Source: Verrucomicrobiota bacterium (GTDB lineage Bacteria; Verrucomicrobiota; Verrucomicrobiia; Limisphaerales; AV2). From it: a DNA stretch of 5,628 nt. The notes beneath the pieces are model-generated. The model did not search any database. It saw nothing but the letters and a program-made list of their open reading frames with translations, and was not told the DNA's origin. Shown here piece after piece: positions 1-5,628 of this stretch. The DNA is taken from assembly GCA_003219675.1 (NCBI GenBank), contig QHPW01000109.1, positions 1 to 5,628 on the forward strand. The letters run 5' to 3'. Position 1 is the first letter of the stretch. Every line of letters begins with the position of its first letter. Both the position numbers and the translations under genes were made by a program.

Positions 1-690
1 ATCGTCTCCACTCTGGATAAGCCGGCCTTCGACCAGCTCGAGAATCAGTTCGCCAAGGGCCCGCAGGTCGTGGGCCTCAATCACCTTGTCCTGCAGTTCG
101 CCCGGTTCGTGCCGGTCGTCGCCCTCCAGACGAGATAATTGCAATGGCGCCGCGGGATAAGGATCTGCGAGATGGAGAGGGGTATGCCGTAATGGGCGCG
201 GCTTGCCCACCAGAAACACGTTGCCGCTTTTCAGGTTGCCATGCGAATAGCCCCGCGCCCGCTTCAATGCGAGGCACCCGGTAACGACGCTGCAAACGAC
301 GTGCCGCACCGCAGCAGCGCTGTCCACGCCGCCGCGCCGGGCAATCCAGGCCTTGAGCGTGTTGCGCGGGTAAAAATCAGTGACATACCACGCACCGGTG
401 TCGGCAATCCCGAAGGCGTGGATGGGAGGCAGGCAGCGGCCCCCTTCGCTGTGGGCCTTCTTGAGTTGCTTGATCCCTTCGAGGAACTCCAGGACCCGAT
501 CCTCATCGAGCGCGTCTTCGGGCTGTCCCTCCTTTGGCTTGCGGCGGTGCGGAGCATAACATTTAATGGCGTAAAGCCGGCCGCCGCTCGCACCGCTTTT
601 CCGCGCCTGCCAGACGGTCGAGACGTGGCCGCGCTCGTCCCTGGTCGCGACCGGCTCGCCGACTGTCTCGTAGTCACCAAAAGTTGGCAT
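1..690 (-). CDS. Protein-kinase-fold protein, probable pseudokinase (C-terminus beyond window)
   Basis: The frame is open from the ATG at 690 to the window edge, giving 230 residues of an unfinished gene. Kinase landmarks appear in order. A weak nucleotide-loop region (GHVSTVWQAR, 21-30) is followed by YAIK with the ATP-anchoring Lys43. The catalytic-loop equivalent is HGNLKSGN (150-157). LADP (174-177) stands where LADFG is expected, and the helix-F motif DLRALGELILELVEG (208-222) keeps its invariant Asp208. The HRD aspartate, the usual catalytic base, is Asn152, and the DFG Phe-Gly is Pro-Tyr, so phosphotransfer is doubtful although Lys43, Asn157 and Asp176 remain. No membrane segment is seen in the visible part. 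An in-frame stop at 718-720 makes this ATG the only good start, and no Shine-Dalgarno precedes it. A small lipoprotein gene ends 33 bp upstream on the same strand. The fold is fairly sure; substrate, partner and role are unknown. Confidence 0.8.
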   Translation of the reverse strand, partial: MPTFGDYETVGEPVATRDERGHVSTVWQARKSGASGGRLYAIKCYAPHRRKPKEGQPEDALDEDRVLEFLEGIKQLKKAHSEGGRCLPPIHAFGIADTGAWYVTDFYPRNTLKAWIARRGGVDSAAAVRHVVCSVVTGCLALKRARGYSHGNLKSGNVFLVGKPRPLRHTPLHLADPYPAAPLQLSRLEGDDRHEPGELQDKVIEAHDLRALGELILELVEGRLIQSGDD

Positions 691-723
691 AGCGCACTCA
701 GAAGGAGTGACACCCGCTCATTC

Positions 724-843
724 TCACGTGGGCACCCATCCCTTGCCGGAGACATATTCGCGGCTTCCTTTGTCACTGGCGCAACCGCCGGAGGTCAACA
801 CGAGTGTCAGCGCGAGCAGCAGAAGCAAGGACATTTTTTGCAC
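724..843 (-). CDS. Very small putative lipoprotein (39 aa)
   Basis: A short frame starts at GTG 843, or alternatively at ATG 834 (36 aa), and stops with TGA at 724-726. From the GTG the N-terminus is MQKMSLLLLLALTLVLTSGGC: a short positive n-region, a leucine-rich core of about 13 residues, and then Cys21 in a lipobox-like TSGGC. I prefer the GTG because it adds the lysine that signal peptides usually need. The mature peptide would be only 19 residues, CASDKGSREYVSGKGWVPT, with Ala after the Cys, which by the E. coli Lol rule favours the outer membrane. An upstream in-frame stop (853-855) limits the start choice. It precedes the kinase-like gene by 33 bp and diverges from the YqgE gene. I do not recognise the family and the function is unknown. 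The residue pattern strongly suggests a real lipoprotein, but chance cannot be excluded at this length. Confidence 0.6.
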   Translation of the reverse strand: MQKMSLLLLLALTLVLTSGGCASDKGSREYVSGKGWVPT

Positions 844-862
844 GGTCCCAGATTAATCGGGA

Positions 863-892
863 TTGTCAACGAAGCAAGCCTGTGCAAATTAT
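863..892 (+). promoter_or_regulatory. Possible promoter for the YqgE gene in the divergent intergenic region
   Basis: TTGTCA (863-868) and AATTAT (887-892) are separated by 18 bp, a weak sigma-70-like pair 17 bp before the YqgE ATG. Transcription would start about 10 bases before the ATG, giving a very short leader, and no Shine-Dalgarno is visible. On the other strand the same bases give a perfect TTGACA (864-869) pointing at the lipoprotein gene, but no matching -10 box follows at the right distance. Evidence is by consensus resemblance only. Confidence 0.3.
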
Positions 893-909
893 TTTTCCGG
901 CAGAGTACC

Positions 910-1470
910 ATGGCAGACGAATTCAAATCGCTGAAGGGACAATTGCTGCTCGACGGGGGCAAACTGCAAGGCTCGTTTTTCCATCGAACCGTTGTATTGA
1001 TCTGTCAGCATGACCCTGAGGGCGCGCTGGGGCTGGTATTGAACCGCGGCAGCGGAAAAAACGTCGGCGACATGATCGTGGCGGACATGGAGGACAGCCT
1101 CAGGAAACAGCCCCTTTACCTGGGGGGACCGGTGCAGCCTTCGGCGCTCAGCTTTTTGCACAGCCACAACTTTTTGCTGAACGGCAACGTGATGTCGAAC
1201 CTCAACCTCGGCCATTCGCTGGATGACCTGGTGGAAATCGGCCAGTCGTTTTCCCCGACGCAACAGGTGCGCATCTTTGCGGGCTACGCCGGGTGGAGCC
1301 CCGGCCAGCTCGACGACGAGATGAAACGCGACGCCTGGCTCACGCATCCCGCCTCCATTGACCTGGTGTTCAACACCAAACCCGAAGAACTCTGGCAAAT
1401 GATCCTGCGTCAGAAAGGCTGGAAGTATCGATTGCTCTCGCAAACACCCGAAGATCTGTCGTGGAATTGA
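910..1470 (+). CDS. YqgE/AlgH family protein (DUF179)
   Basis: This is a complete 186-residue protein of the usual family length. Hallmarks of the YqgE/AlgH fold are present: the opening KGQLLLDGGKLQGSFFHRTV (9-28), the GALGLVLNR core (38-46), LGGPV (71-75) followed by the conserved Leu-His at 83-84, and the signature GYAGWSPGQLDDE (125-137) followed by W143. The family is widespread, cytoplasmic and poorly understood. The name AlgH comes from an alginate-related locus in Pseudomonas, but no reaction is established, and the tight fold suggests a binding or regulatory role. ATG 910 is chosen because it places the family N-terminus correctly. The frame stays open upstream to 241, but that stretch overlaps the lipoprotein and kinase genes antisense and has no family similarity. 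There is no Shine-Dalgarno. The gene converges on uvrB with a 34-bp gap in which no strong terminator hairpin is seen. Confidence 0.93.
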   Translation: MADEFKSLKGQLLLDGGKLQGSFFHRTVVLICQHDPEGALGLVLNRGSGKNVGDMIVADMEDSLRKQPLYLGGPVQPSALSFLHSHNFLLNGNVMSNLNLGHSLDDLVEIGQSFSPTQQVRIFAGYAGWSPGQLDDEMKRDAWLTHPASIDLVFNTKPEELWQMILRQKGWKYRLLSQTPEDLSWN

Positions 1471-1504
1471 GCTGCCACTGACAGCCAACCGCAGGGCAAA
1501 ACGG

Positions 1505-3538
1505 TCACACCCCTGTCTTCCGTTTCCTTCCTTTCCTGTAGCTGACCTGGCGCTGTGCCGGTTCCGTTTTGTCCATATTGACACTCCGTTTCAATTCTCT
1601 GATCTGATCGCGGAACAGCGCGGCTTTTTCAAATTCCAGATTGTTGGCTGCTTCCAGCATCTGCTCCTCCAGTTCACGGGTCGTTTCGGTCACGTCAAAA
1701 TTGCCGCCGGCGTCGTTGATCACGGCGGCGGCCGTTTCCGCCCCGCCGAAGCGCGCGCCGAGACTTTCTTCCACCGGACGGCTGACGCCGCGCGGCGTGA
1801 TGTGGTGTTCCTGGTTGTAGGCGATCTGTTTCCTGCGGCGGTAATCTGACACGGCCAGAAATTTCTGAATGCTTTGCGTCATCACGTCGGCGTATAGAAG
1901 GACTTCGCCGTTGATGTGTCGCGCGGCGCGTCCCGCGGTCTGAATCAAACTGGTGGCGCTGCGCAGATAACCTTCCTTGTCCGCGTCGAGGATCGCCACG
2001 AGTGAAACCTCTGGCAGATCGAGCCCTTCGCGCAGGAGGTTGATGCCGACGAGCACATCGAAATCCCCTTTGCGCAGGGCGCGCAATATCTCGACCCGCT
2101 CGATGGCGTCAATCTCGCTGTGCAGATAACGCACGTTGATTCCGATCTCCCGCAGATAGTCGGTTAATTCCTCCGCGGTGCGTTTCGTAAGCGTGGTCAC
2201 GAGGACGCGCTCTTTCTGTTCAACCCGCTTGCGCGCTTCCTCGATCAGGTCGTCGATCTGGCCTTTGAGCGGTTTGACCGTCACTTTCGGATCCACGAGG
2301 CCGGTGGGCCGGACCACGAGCTCAATTACTTTGCCGCGCGACCATTCGATCTCACGCTGACCCGGGGTGGCGCTGACGTAAATGGTTTGTTTCTGAAAAC
2401 GTTGAAATTCCTCGAAGCTTAGCGGGCGATTGTCGAGGGCGCTGGGCAGACGGAATCCGTATTCCACCAGGACGGTCTTGCGCGCGATGTCGCCGGCATA
2501 CATGCCGCCGATTTGCGGGATAGTGGCGTGCGATTCGTCGATGACCAGCAGGTAATCCTCCGGCAGGAAATCCAGCAATGTGTAGGGCCGCGAGCCGGGC
2601 GGGCGCGCTGCGATGTGCCGCGAGTAATTCTCAATGCCGGAGCAGACGCCCATTTCGATCATCATTTCCAGGTCGTATTCCGTCCGCATCTTCAGGCGCT
2701 GGGCTTCGAGCAGTTTGCCGCTCTTCTCGAACCACGCGATGCGTCCGGCCAGTTCCTCGCGAATGGACAGGACCGCCCGCTTGATTTTATCCATCGGCGT
2801 GACGAATTGTTTGCCCGGATAAATGGTGATGCCGGGCAACGATTCAATCTTGTGGCCGGTCAAGGGATCGAACCGTATGATGCGCTCAATCCGGTCGCCG
2901 AAAAACTCGACCCGCAGCGCGTCCTCTCTGCCGGCGGGGCAAAGCTCGATGGTATCGCCGCGCACGCGAAACTGGCCGCGGGTGAACTCGATGTCGTTCC
3001 GGTTGTATTGCAAATCCACGATGCGTTCGAGAAACTGCTCGCGGGCAAGTTCCTGTCCGACGCGGATCGGGATAATCATGGCTTCGTAGTCCTCTTTGCT
3101 GCCGATGCCATAAATGCAGGAAACACTCGCCACGACGACCACGTCGCGCCGCGCGAACAAGGAACTCATCGTGGACAGTCGCAGCCGTTCGATTTCTTCG
3201 TTTCGACTCGAATCCTTCTCGATGAAGGTGTCGGTGCGCGGGATATAGGCTTCAGGCTGATAATAATCGAAATAACTGACGAAATACTCGACAGCGTTGT
3301 GGGGGAAAAAGCCTTTGAACTCAGCGTAGAGCTGTGCGGCAAGGGTTTTGTTGTGCGAAATGACCAGCGTTGGTCTGTTGGTGTTCCTGATGACGTTGGC
3401 GATGGTGAAGGTCTTGCCCGAACCCGTCACACCGAGCAGCGTTTGATGTTCGGCCCCCGACAAAATGCCTTCACTCAGCCGGGAAATCGCCTGAGGCTGA
3501 TCGCCGGCCGGCTGATAAGGCGCAACCAGTTCAAACAT
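1505..3538 (-). CDS. uvrB: Excinuclease ABC subunit B (UvrB)
   Basis: UvrB is the damage-verifying helicase-like subunit of nucleotide excision repair. It is loaded by UvrA, opens the helix at the lesion and recruits UvrC for incision. The protein is full length at 677 aa. It carries Walker A GVTGSGKT (36-43), the damage-probing beta-hairpin region with YFDYYQPEAYIPRTDTF (89-105), the conserved CSGIENYSRH (299-308), motif II DESH (334-337), motif III SAT (389-391), the second RecA-like domain with LREGLDLPEVSL (502-513), and motif VI QTAGRAAR (533-540). A C-terminal UVR helical hairpin (about 620-652, ELEEQMLEAANNLEFEKAA) binds UvrC or UvrA. A short basic tail follows (KGRKRK, 669-674). The ATG gives the standard MFELVAPYQPAGDQPQAI start. 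No ribosome binding site is present, and a promoter sits directly upstream. The gene appears monocistronic: the upstream sigma gene ends more than 350 bp away and the downstream yqgE is convergent. Confidence 0.99.
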   Translation of the reverse strand: MFELVAPYQPAGDQPQAISRLSEGILSGAEHQTLLGVTGSGKTFTIANVIRNTNRPTLVISHNKTLAAQLYAEFKGFFPHNAVEYFVSYFDYYQPEAYIPRTDTFIEKDSSRNEEIERLRLSTMSSLFARRDVVVVASVSCIYGIGSKEDYEAMIIPIRVGQELAREQFLERIVDLQYNRNDIEFTRGQFRVRGDTIELCPAGREDALRVEFFGDRIERIIRFDPLTGHKIESLPGITIYPGKQFVTPMDKIKRAVLSIREELAGRIAWFEKSGKLLEAQRLKMRTEYDLEMMIEMGVCSGIENYSRHIAARPPGSRPYTLLDFLPEDYLLVIDESHATIPQIGGMYAGDIARKTVLVEYGFRLPSALDNRPLSFEEFQRFQKQTIYVSATPGQREIEWSRGKVIELVVRPTGLVDPKVTVKPLKGQIDDLIEEARKRVEQKERVLVTTLTKRTAEELTDYLREIGINVRYLHSEIDAIERVEILRALRKGDFDVLVGINLLREGLDLPEVSLVAILDADKEGYLRSATSLIQTAGRAARHINGEVLLYADVMTQSIQKFLAVSDYRRRKQIAYNQEHHITPRGVSRPVEESLGARFGGAETAAAVINDAGGNFDVTETTRELEEQMLEAANNLEFEKAALFRDQIRELKRSVNMDKTEPAQRQVSYRKGRKRKTGV

Positions 3539-3546
3539 TGAAAACG

Positions 3547-3575
3547 AAATTAGAGGGCGGGCAGGGGAGTGTCAA
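3547..3575 (-). promoter_or_regulatory. uvrB promoter, probably leaderless transcript
   Basis: On the minus strand a perfect -35 TTGACA (3570-3575) is followed, after exactly 17 bp, by TAATTT (3547-3552). This -10 keeps the three most conserved positions (T1, A2, T6). Only eight bases separate the -10 from the uvrB ATG, so transcription should begin within about three bases of the ATG or on it. That fits the absence of any Shine-Dalgarno sequence. I see no LexA-type operator (CTGT-N8-ACAG) around it. Spacing and -35 are strong; the -10 is only a partial match. Confidence 0.6.
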
Positions 3576-3830
3576 ACCGGCGCTGAAAACGGGCCATGCG
3601 CCAATCCTCCGGAACTTGAGATTACGAGCAGGGTTTAAGACACCGTCTTCTCGGCGATCGGCCCGGTTCCGGCCGCAGCCTCGGTCAGCTCGCGTCCCTG
3701 TGCGGACTGAAGGCGACACCACTCAGGCGGTCATGTCGTTGGATGACGCGGCGAAAGATCCAGCGGCCTGACGGCCTCTCTATCAGTATCTGTCGAAATC
3801 GCTGCAAGTCGCGCAAAGTTCGTGGCAGGC
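3576..3830. other. Intergenic stretch without a recognisable gene
   Basis: This is the gap between the uvrB promoter and the REPIN-like repeat at the sigma-factor 3' end. Short frames exist on both strands but none has domain motifs, a ribosome binding site or a plausible family resemblance. The frames that reach into the repeat give only repeat-derived peptide. No tRNA, riboswitch or clear intrinsic terminator with a T-run was found. It may hold the 3' untranslated region of the sigma-factor transcript. Confidence 0.5.
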
Positions 3831-3920
3831 GTAGTGGCACGGGCGTCTCGCCCGTCTGTTCCAGCACGATTCCATGGCGCCAAAACTCGAAACTCACAGG
3901 CGAGACGCCCGTGCCACTAC
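3831..3920. repeat. REPIN-like element: two inverted REP-like hairpins
   Basis: Two perfect 22-bp inverted arms (3831-3852 and 3899-3920) flank a 46-bp spacer. Each arm is itself a hairpin. On the left, ACGGGCG (3839-3845) pairs with CGCCCGT (3849-3855) around a TCT loop. On the right, the mirror hairpin (3896-3902 with 3906-3912, AGA loop) has one mismatch. Each unit opens with GTAG at its outer end (3831-3834; CTAC at 3917-3920), matching the classic layout of REP sequences, where a GTAG-type tetranucleotide precedes a palindrome. REP sequences are mobilised in trans by RAYT transposases; no RAYT gene is in this window. The right arm overlaps the last codons and the stop of the sigma-factor gene. 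Whether it is multi-copy cannot be seen here, though I recall similar sequences as common in verrucomicrobial genomes. Confidence 0.85.
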
Positions 3921-5258
3921 TTTGGTTGCGGCGCCGGCCGCGCTGCGCTCGGTATCCCGGAGCCGGCTCAACAAAAATGTCTGCTCCGACTTAAGCTCAG
4001 CCAGTTGCAGCGACTTTCGGAAGTGATTGGCCGCAGCCTGACTGTGGTTTAGTTGCGCTTCAAACTCTCCCAGCACAGCGTAAAGAAGGTAATAGGACTG
4101 GATGCACTGTCGCTTTTGAACCGCGGCAAGCGCCTCCAGGCCCGCTTGCGGTCCGGAAACGCCGGCGACAGCTACGGCGCGGTTGAGGGCGACGACCGGC
4201 GAATCATCGAATTCAATCAATCGATCGTAAAGCGACAGAATCTGCCGCCAGTCCGTGGACGCGTAGTCTTTCGCCGCGCAGTGGCAGGCGGCGATGCCGG
4301 CCTGCAGATGATACTCGGTGATTTCCTGGCCCGCAGCCGACTGCGCGAAATGAAACATCCCCCGCGCGAGCATCGGTTGATTCCAACGCGTCCGATCCTG
4401 CTCTTTGAGGCGAAGCAGGTTGCCCTCCCCGTCCACTCGAGTTGGGATGCGCGCGGCGTTCAACAACATCAGCGCCAGCAATGCATGAGTCCTGGGCTGA
4501 TTGCCGGCCGCATGTTCGGCCAACAGACCCGTCAGGCGGATCGCCTCGTAACAGATTTCTTCTCGAACCAGCTTTTCCCCGATCGAAGCCTTGTAGCCTT
4601 CGTTGAAGAGCAGGTAAAGCGATTGCAAAACACTGTCCAGGCGCCGCGCCAGCTCTGCGCCCGCGGGGATCTCGAAAGGAATCCGTGCCTCGCGGATTTT
4701 TTGTTTCGCCCGCGTCAATCGCTTGGCAATCGCCGCGTCCGTCGTGAGAAAGGCCCGGCTGATTTCCGTCACACTGAATCCGCACAGCGTCTTCAATGCC
4801 AGCGCGACTTGCGCCTCCGCGGGAACGAGCGGATGACAGCACGCGGACATCATCCGCAATCGGTCGTCTGCGATTTCCTGTTCGGGAAAAACCGCAACTT
4901 CAGGCGCGGGATTGCTTTGCTCCATCAGCCGAATGATTTCGGGCTCCTTGTCGTTGAAGACCTTCTCCCGCCGGACCACATCCAGCGCCAGGTTTCGGGA
5001 AACCCGCATGATCCACGCTGAGGGATTCTTCGGAACGCCGTAAAACGGCCAGGTCTGCAACGCTCTGGCGAGCGCTTCCTGAACCACGTCTTCGGCCAGG
5101 TTCAGGTGTTCGATCCCGAAAATCCTCGTCAGGGTGGCGACCATTTTTCCCGCTTCATGACGGAAAAGATGCTCCACCACCCGGGACACTTCCTGGGGTT
5201 CCTGGAGGGTGACCTTGGATGGGCTTACTTGTTGTTTTGGTTTCGTTCGCTCAATCAT
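3894..5258 (-). CDS. ECF42-type RNA polymerase sigma factor with C-terminal extension (DUF6596-like)
   Basis: This 454-residue protein has the two sigma domains of an ECF factor followed by a long helical extension. Region 2 spans about 30-98 (LAEDVVQEALARALQTW, then NPSAWIMRVSRNLALDVVRR). Region 4 spans about 135-190, with the DNA-binding helix-turn-helix in VALALKTLCGFSVTEISRAF (151-170). The extension (about 205-435) carries the group's hallmarks: LYLLFNEGYKAS (214-225), ALLALMLLNAAR (259-270), EQDRTRWNQPM (286-296) and DDSPVVALNRAVAVAGVSGP (351-370), with TPR-like repeats. In ECF42 factors this extension is reported to be needed for activity in place of an anti-sigma factor. The DGPF gene upstream on the same strand is the usual partner and likely target. 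ATG 5258 is chosen: the frame opens further to a TTG at 5318, but those 20 codons lie over a palindromic repeat. Residues 447-454 (VVARASRL) and the stop come from another repeat. Confidence 0.95.
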   Translation of the reverse strand: MIERTKPKQQVSPSKVTLQEPQEVSRVVEHLFRHEAGKMVATLTRIFGIEHLNLAEDVVQEALARALQTWPFYGVPKNPSAWIMRVSRNLALDVVRREKVFNDKEPEIIRLMEQSNPAPEVAVFPEQEIADDRLRMMSACCHPLVPAEAQVALALKTLCGFSVTEISRAFLTTDAAIAKRLTRAKQKIREARIPFEIPAGAELARRLDSVLQSLYLLFNEGYKASIGEKLVREEICYEAIRLTGLLAEHAAGNQPRTHALLALMLLNAARIPTRVDGEGNLLRLKEQDRTRWNQPMLARGMFHFAQSAAGQEITEYHLQAGIAACHCAAKDYASTDWRQILSLYDRLIEFDDSPVVALNRAVAVAGVSGPQAGLEALAAVQKRQCIQSYYLLYAVLGEFEAQLNHSQAAANHFRKSLQLAELKSEQTFLLSRLRDTERSAAGAATKVVARASRL

Positions 5259-5266
5259 ACACTTCC

Positions 5267-5316
5267 GGTGGGGCGAGGTTACCGACGAGCCGGCTCGCGA
5301 GAACGCTCGCCCCACC
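5267..5316. repeat. Symmetric 50-bp palindromic repeat between the DGPF and sigma genes
   Basis: The architecture is symmetric. Perfect 11-bp outer arms GGTGGGGCGAG (5267-5277) and CTCGCCCCACC (5306-5316) enclose two 8-bp spacers around a 12-bp perfect palindrome CGAGCCGGCTCG (5286-5297). A further local hairpin can form from GCGAG and CTCGC (5297-5310). It lies 8 bp upstream of the sigma-factor ATG and 30 bp after the DGPF stop. There is no T-run, so it does not look like an intrinsic terminator. It looks like a dispersed intergenic repeat of the kind I associate with Verrucomicrobiota. A strong mRNA hairpin here could affect coupling of the two genes, but that is inference. Confidence 0.75.
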
Positions 5317-5346
5317 AACGCTGCAGATGGGACACCATCCGTAGGA

Positions 5347-5628
5347 TTACGCCGTCGCGGTCGCCAGTTGGGCTTCAGACCGTGCCTCTGCGCCGACGGG
5401 GCACTCCTCGGCGACGGGCCGGACTTCCACCACCGCGCCGTAGGCCAGCCCCGGACACTCTTTGGCGATGGCGACCGCCTCGTCGAGACTCTTCACCTGC
5501 AGCAGGAAATAACCGCCGATGGCTTCCTTGGATTCCGCGAACGGGCCGTCGGCCACGGTGCTTTTGGTGACAATCCGGCCTTCGCGTTCCAGCGGCTGTC
5601 CGGCCTTGACCGTGCCCTGCTGCTGGAG
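5347..5628 (-). CDS. DGPF-domain (YCII-related) protein, N-terminus beyond window
   Basis: Ninety-three C-terminal residues are visible and the frame stays open to the window edge; about 30-40 N-terminal residues should be missing. The defining motif DGPFAESKEAIGGYF (27-41 of the visible part) is followed by SLDEAVAIAKECP (47-59) and the closing VEVRPV (67-72), the standard end of the domain. A 21-residue Ala/Glu-rich tail follows. A GTG at 5556 could be read as a start but lies inside the conserved domain, so it is not the true start. These small cytoplasmic dimeric alpha/beta-barrel proteins are related to YciI; their biochemical role is unsettled. They are the characteristic neighbours, and reported regulatory targets, of ECF42 sigma factors, and one follows here on the same strand after 88 bp. 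Its promoter, where the sigma factor would act, is outside the window. Confidence 0.93.
   Translation of the reverse strand, partial: LQQQGTVKAGQPLEREGRIVTKSTVADGPFAESKEAIGGYFLLQVKSLDEAVAIAKECPGLAYGAVVEVRPVAEECPVGAEARSEAQLATATA

Noticed and set aside
695..709. Small hairpin (CACTC-AGAAG-GAGTG) just upstream of the kinase-like ATG
   Set aside because: The stem is only five base pairs with no T-run; this is expected by chance and gives no clear regulatory reading.
241..909. Long plus-strand open frame ahead of the YqgE start, in frame with it
   Set aside because: It runs antisense over the kinase-like and lipoprotein genes, has no family similarity, and YqgE proteins begin at about ATG 910.
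1471..1504. Possible bidirectional terminator between yqgE and uvrB
   Set aside because: Only a four-base stem (GCTG/CAGC) with no T-run could be found in the convergent gap.
2513..3541. 342-codon plus-strand frame opposite uvrB
   Set aside because: It is fully antisense to a well conserved UvrB reading frame and has no domain motifs; the high GC content keeps such frames open.
3791..3796. TGTCGA, resembling the -35 element reported for ECF42 targets
   Set aside because: It points on the plus strand into the repeat with no gene behind it, and no matching -10 element was seen at the expected spacing.
3685..3897. Minus-strand 70-codon frame with LPRTLRDLQRFRQI, briefly considered as a kinase or UbiB fragment
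   Set aside because: Its first part is REPIN sequence (TGETPVP) and the rest has no supporting motif or continuation; too little for a pseudogene call.
4053..5021. 322-codon plus-strand frame opposite the sigma factor
   Set aside because: It is antisense to the ECF42 sigma gene and its peptide has no recognisable motif.
5347..5556. GTG 5556 as the start of a 69-aa DGPF protein
   Set aside because: It falls directly before DGPF inside the conserved domain, and the frame continues with family-like sequence to the window edge, so the gene is simply cut by the window.

Overview
The window is ordinary chromosomal DNA of a moderately GC-rich Gram-negative bacterium. It most resembles a Verrucomicrobiota member of the Pedosphaera/Limisphaerales type. 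The lineage is an inference from three things: the style of the dispersed intergenic repeats (translated frames such as 'GTGVSP' and 'TGETPVP', which I associate from memory with verrucomicrobial and related genomes), the near absence of Shine-Dalgarno sequences, and the form of the sigma factor. No rRNA, tRNA, CRISPR array, insertion sequence or phage gene is visible.

Left part (1-1470). Two minus-strand genes lie 33 bp apart. The first is a tiny lipoprotein of 36-39 residues (724-843). The second is a protein-kinase-fold protein whose C-terminus runs off the window (1-690) and whose catalytic HRD aspartate is replaced (HGN), so it is probably a pseudokinase. Diverging from them across 66 bp is a YqgE/AlgH family gene on the plus strand (910-1470).

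Centre (1505-3575). A complete uvrB (677 aa, nucleotide excision repair) is on the minus strand and converges on yqgE with a 34-bp gap. Just upstream of its ATG is a good sigma-70-type promoter placed so close that the mRNA should be leaderless or nearly so, in keeping with the lack of a ribosome binding site.

Right part (3576-5628). A DGPF/YCII-domain gene (N-terminus outside the window) is followed on the minus strand by an ECF42-type sigma factor with its long helical C-terminal extension. This gene pair is a known association and no anti-sigma gene is seen. Two palindromic repeats frame the sigma gene. A 90-bp REPIN-like element (two inverted REP-like hairpins that start with GTAG) supplies the last eight codons and the stop codon. 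A 50-bp symmetric palindrome lies between the DGPF gene and the sigma start and creates a false N-terminal extension in the open frame.

No wholly new system is evident. The observations most worth following up are the REPIN fused to the sigma-factor 3' end, the small lipoprotein/pseudokinase pair, and the apparently leaderless uvrB.
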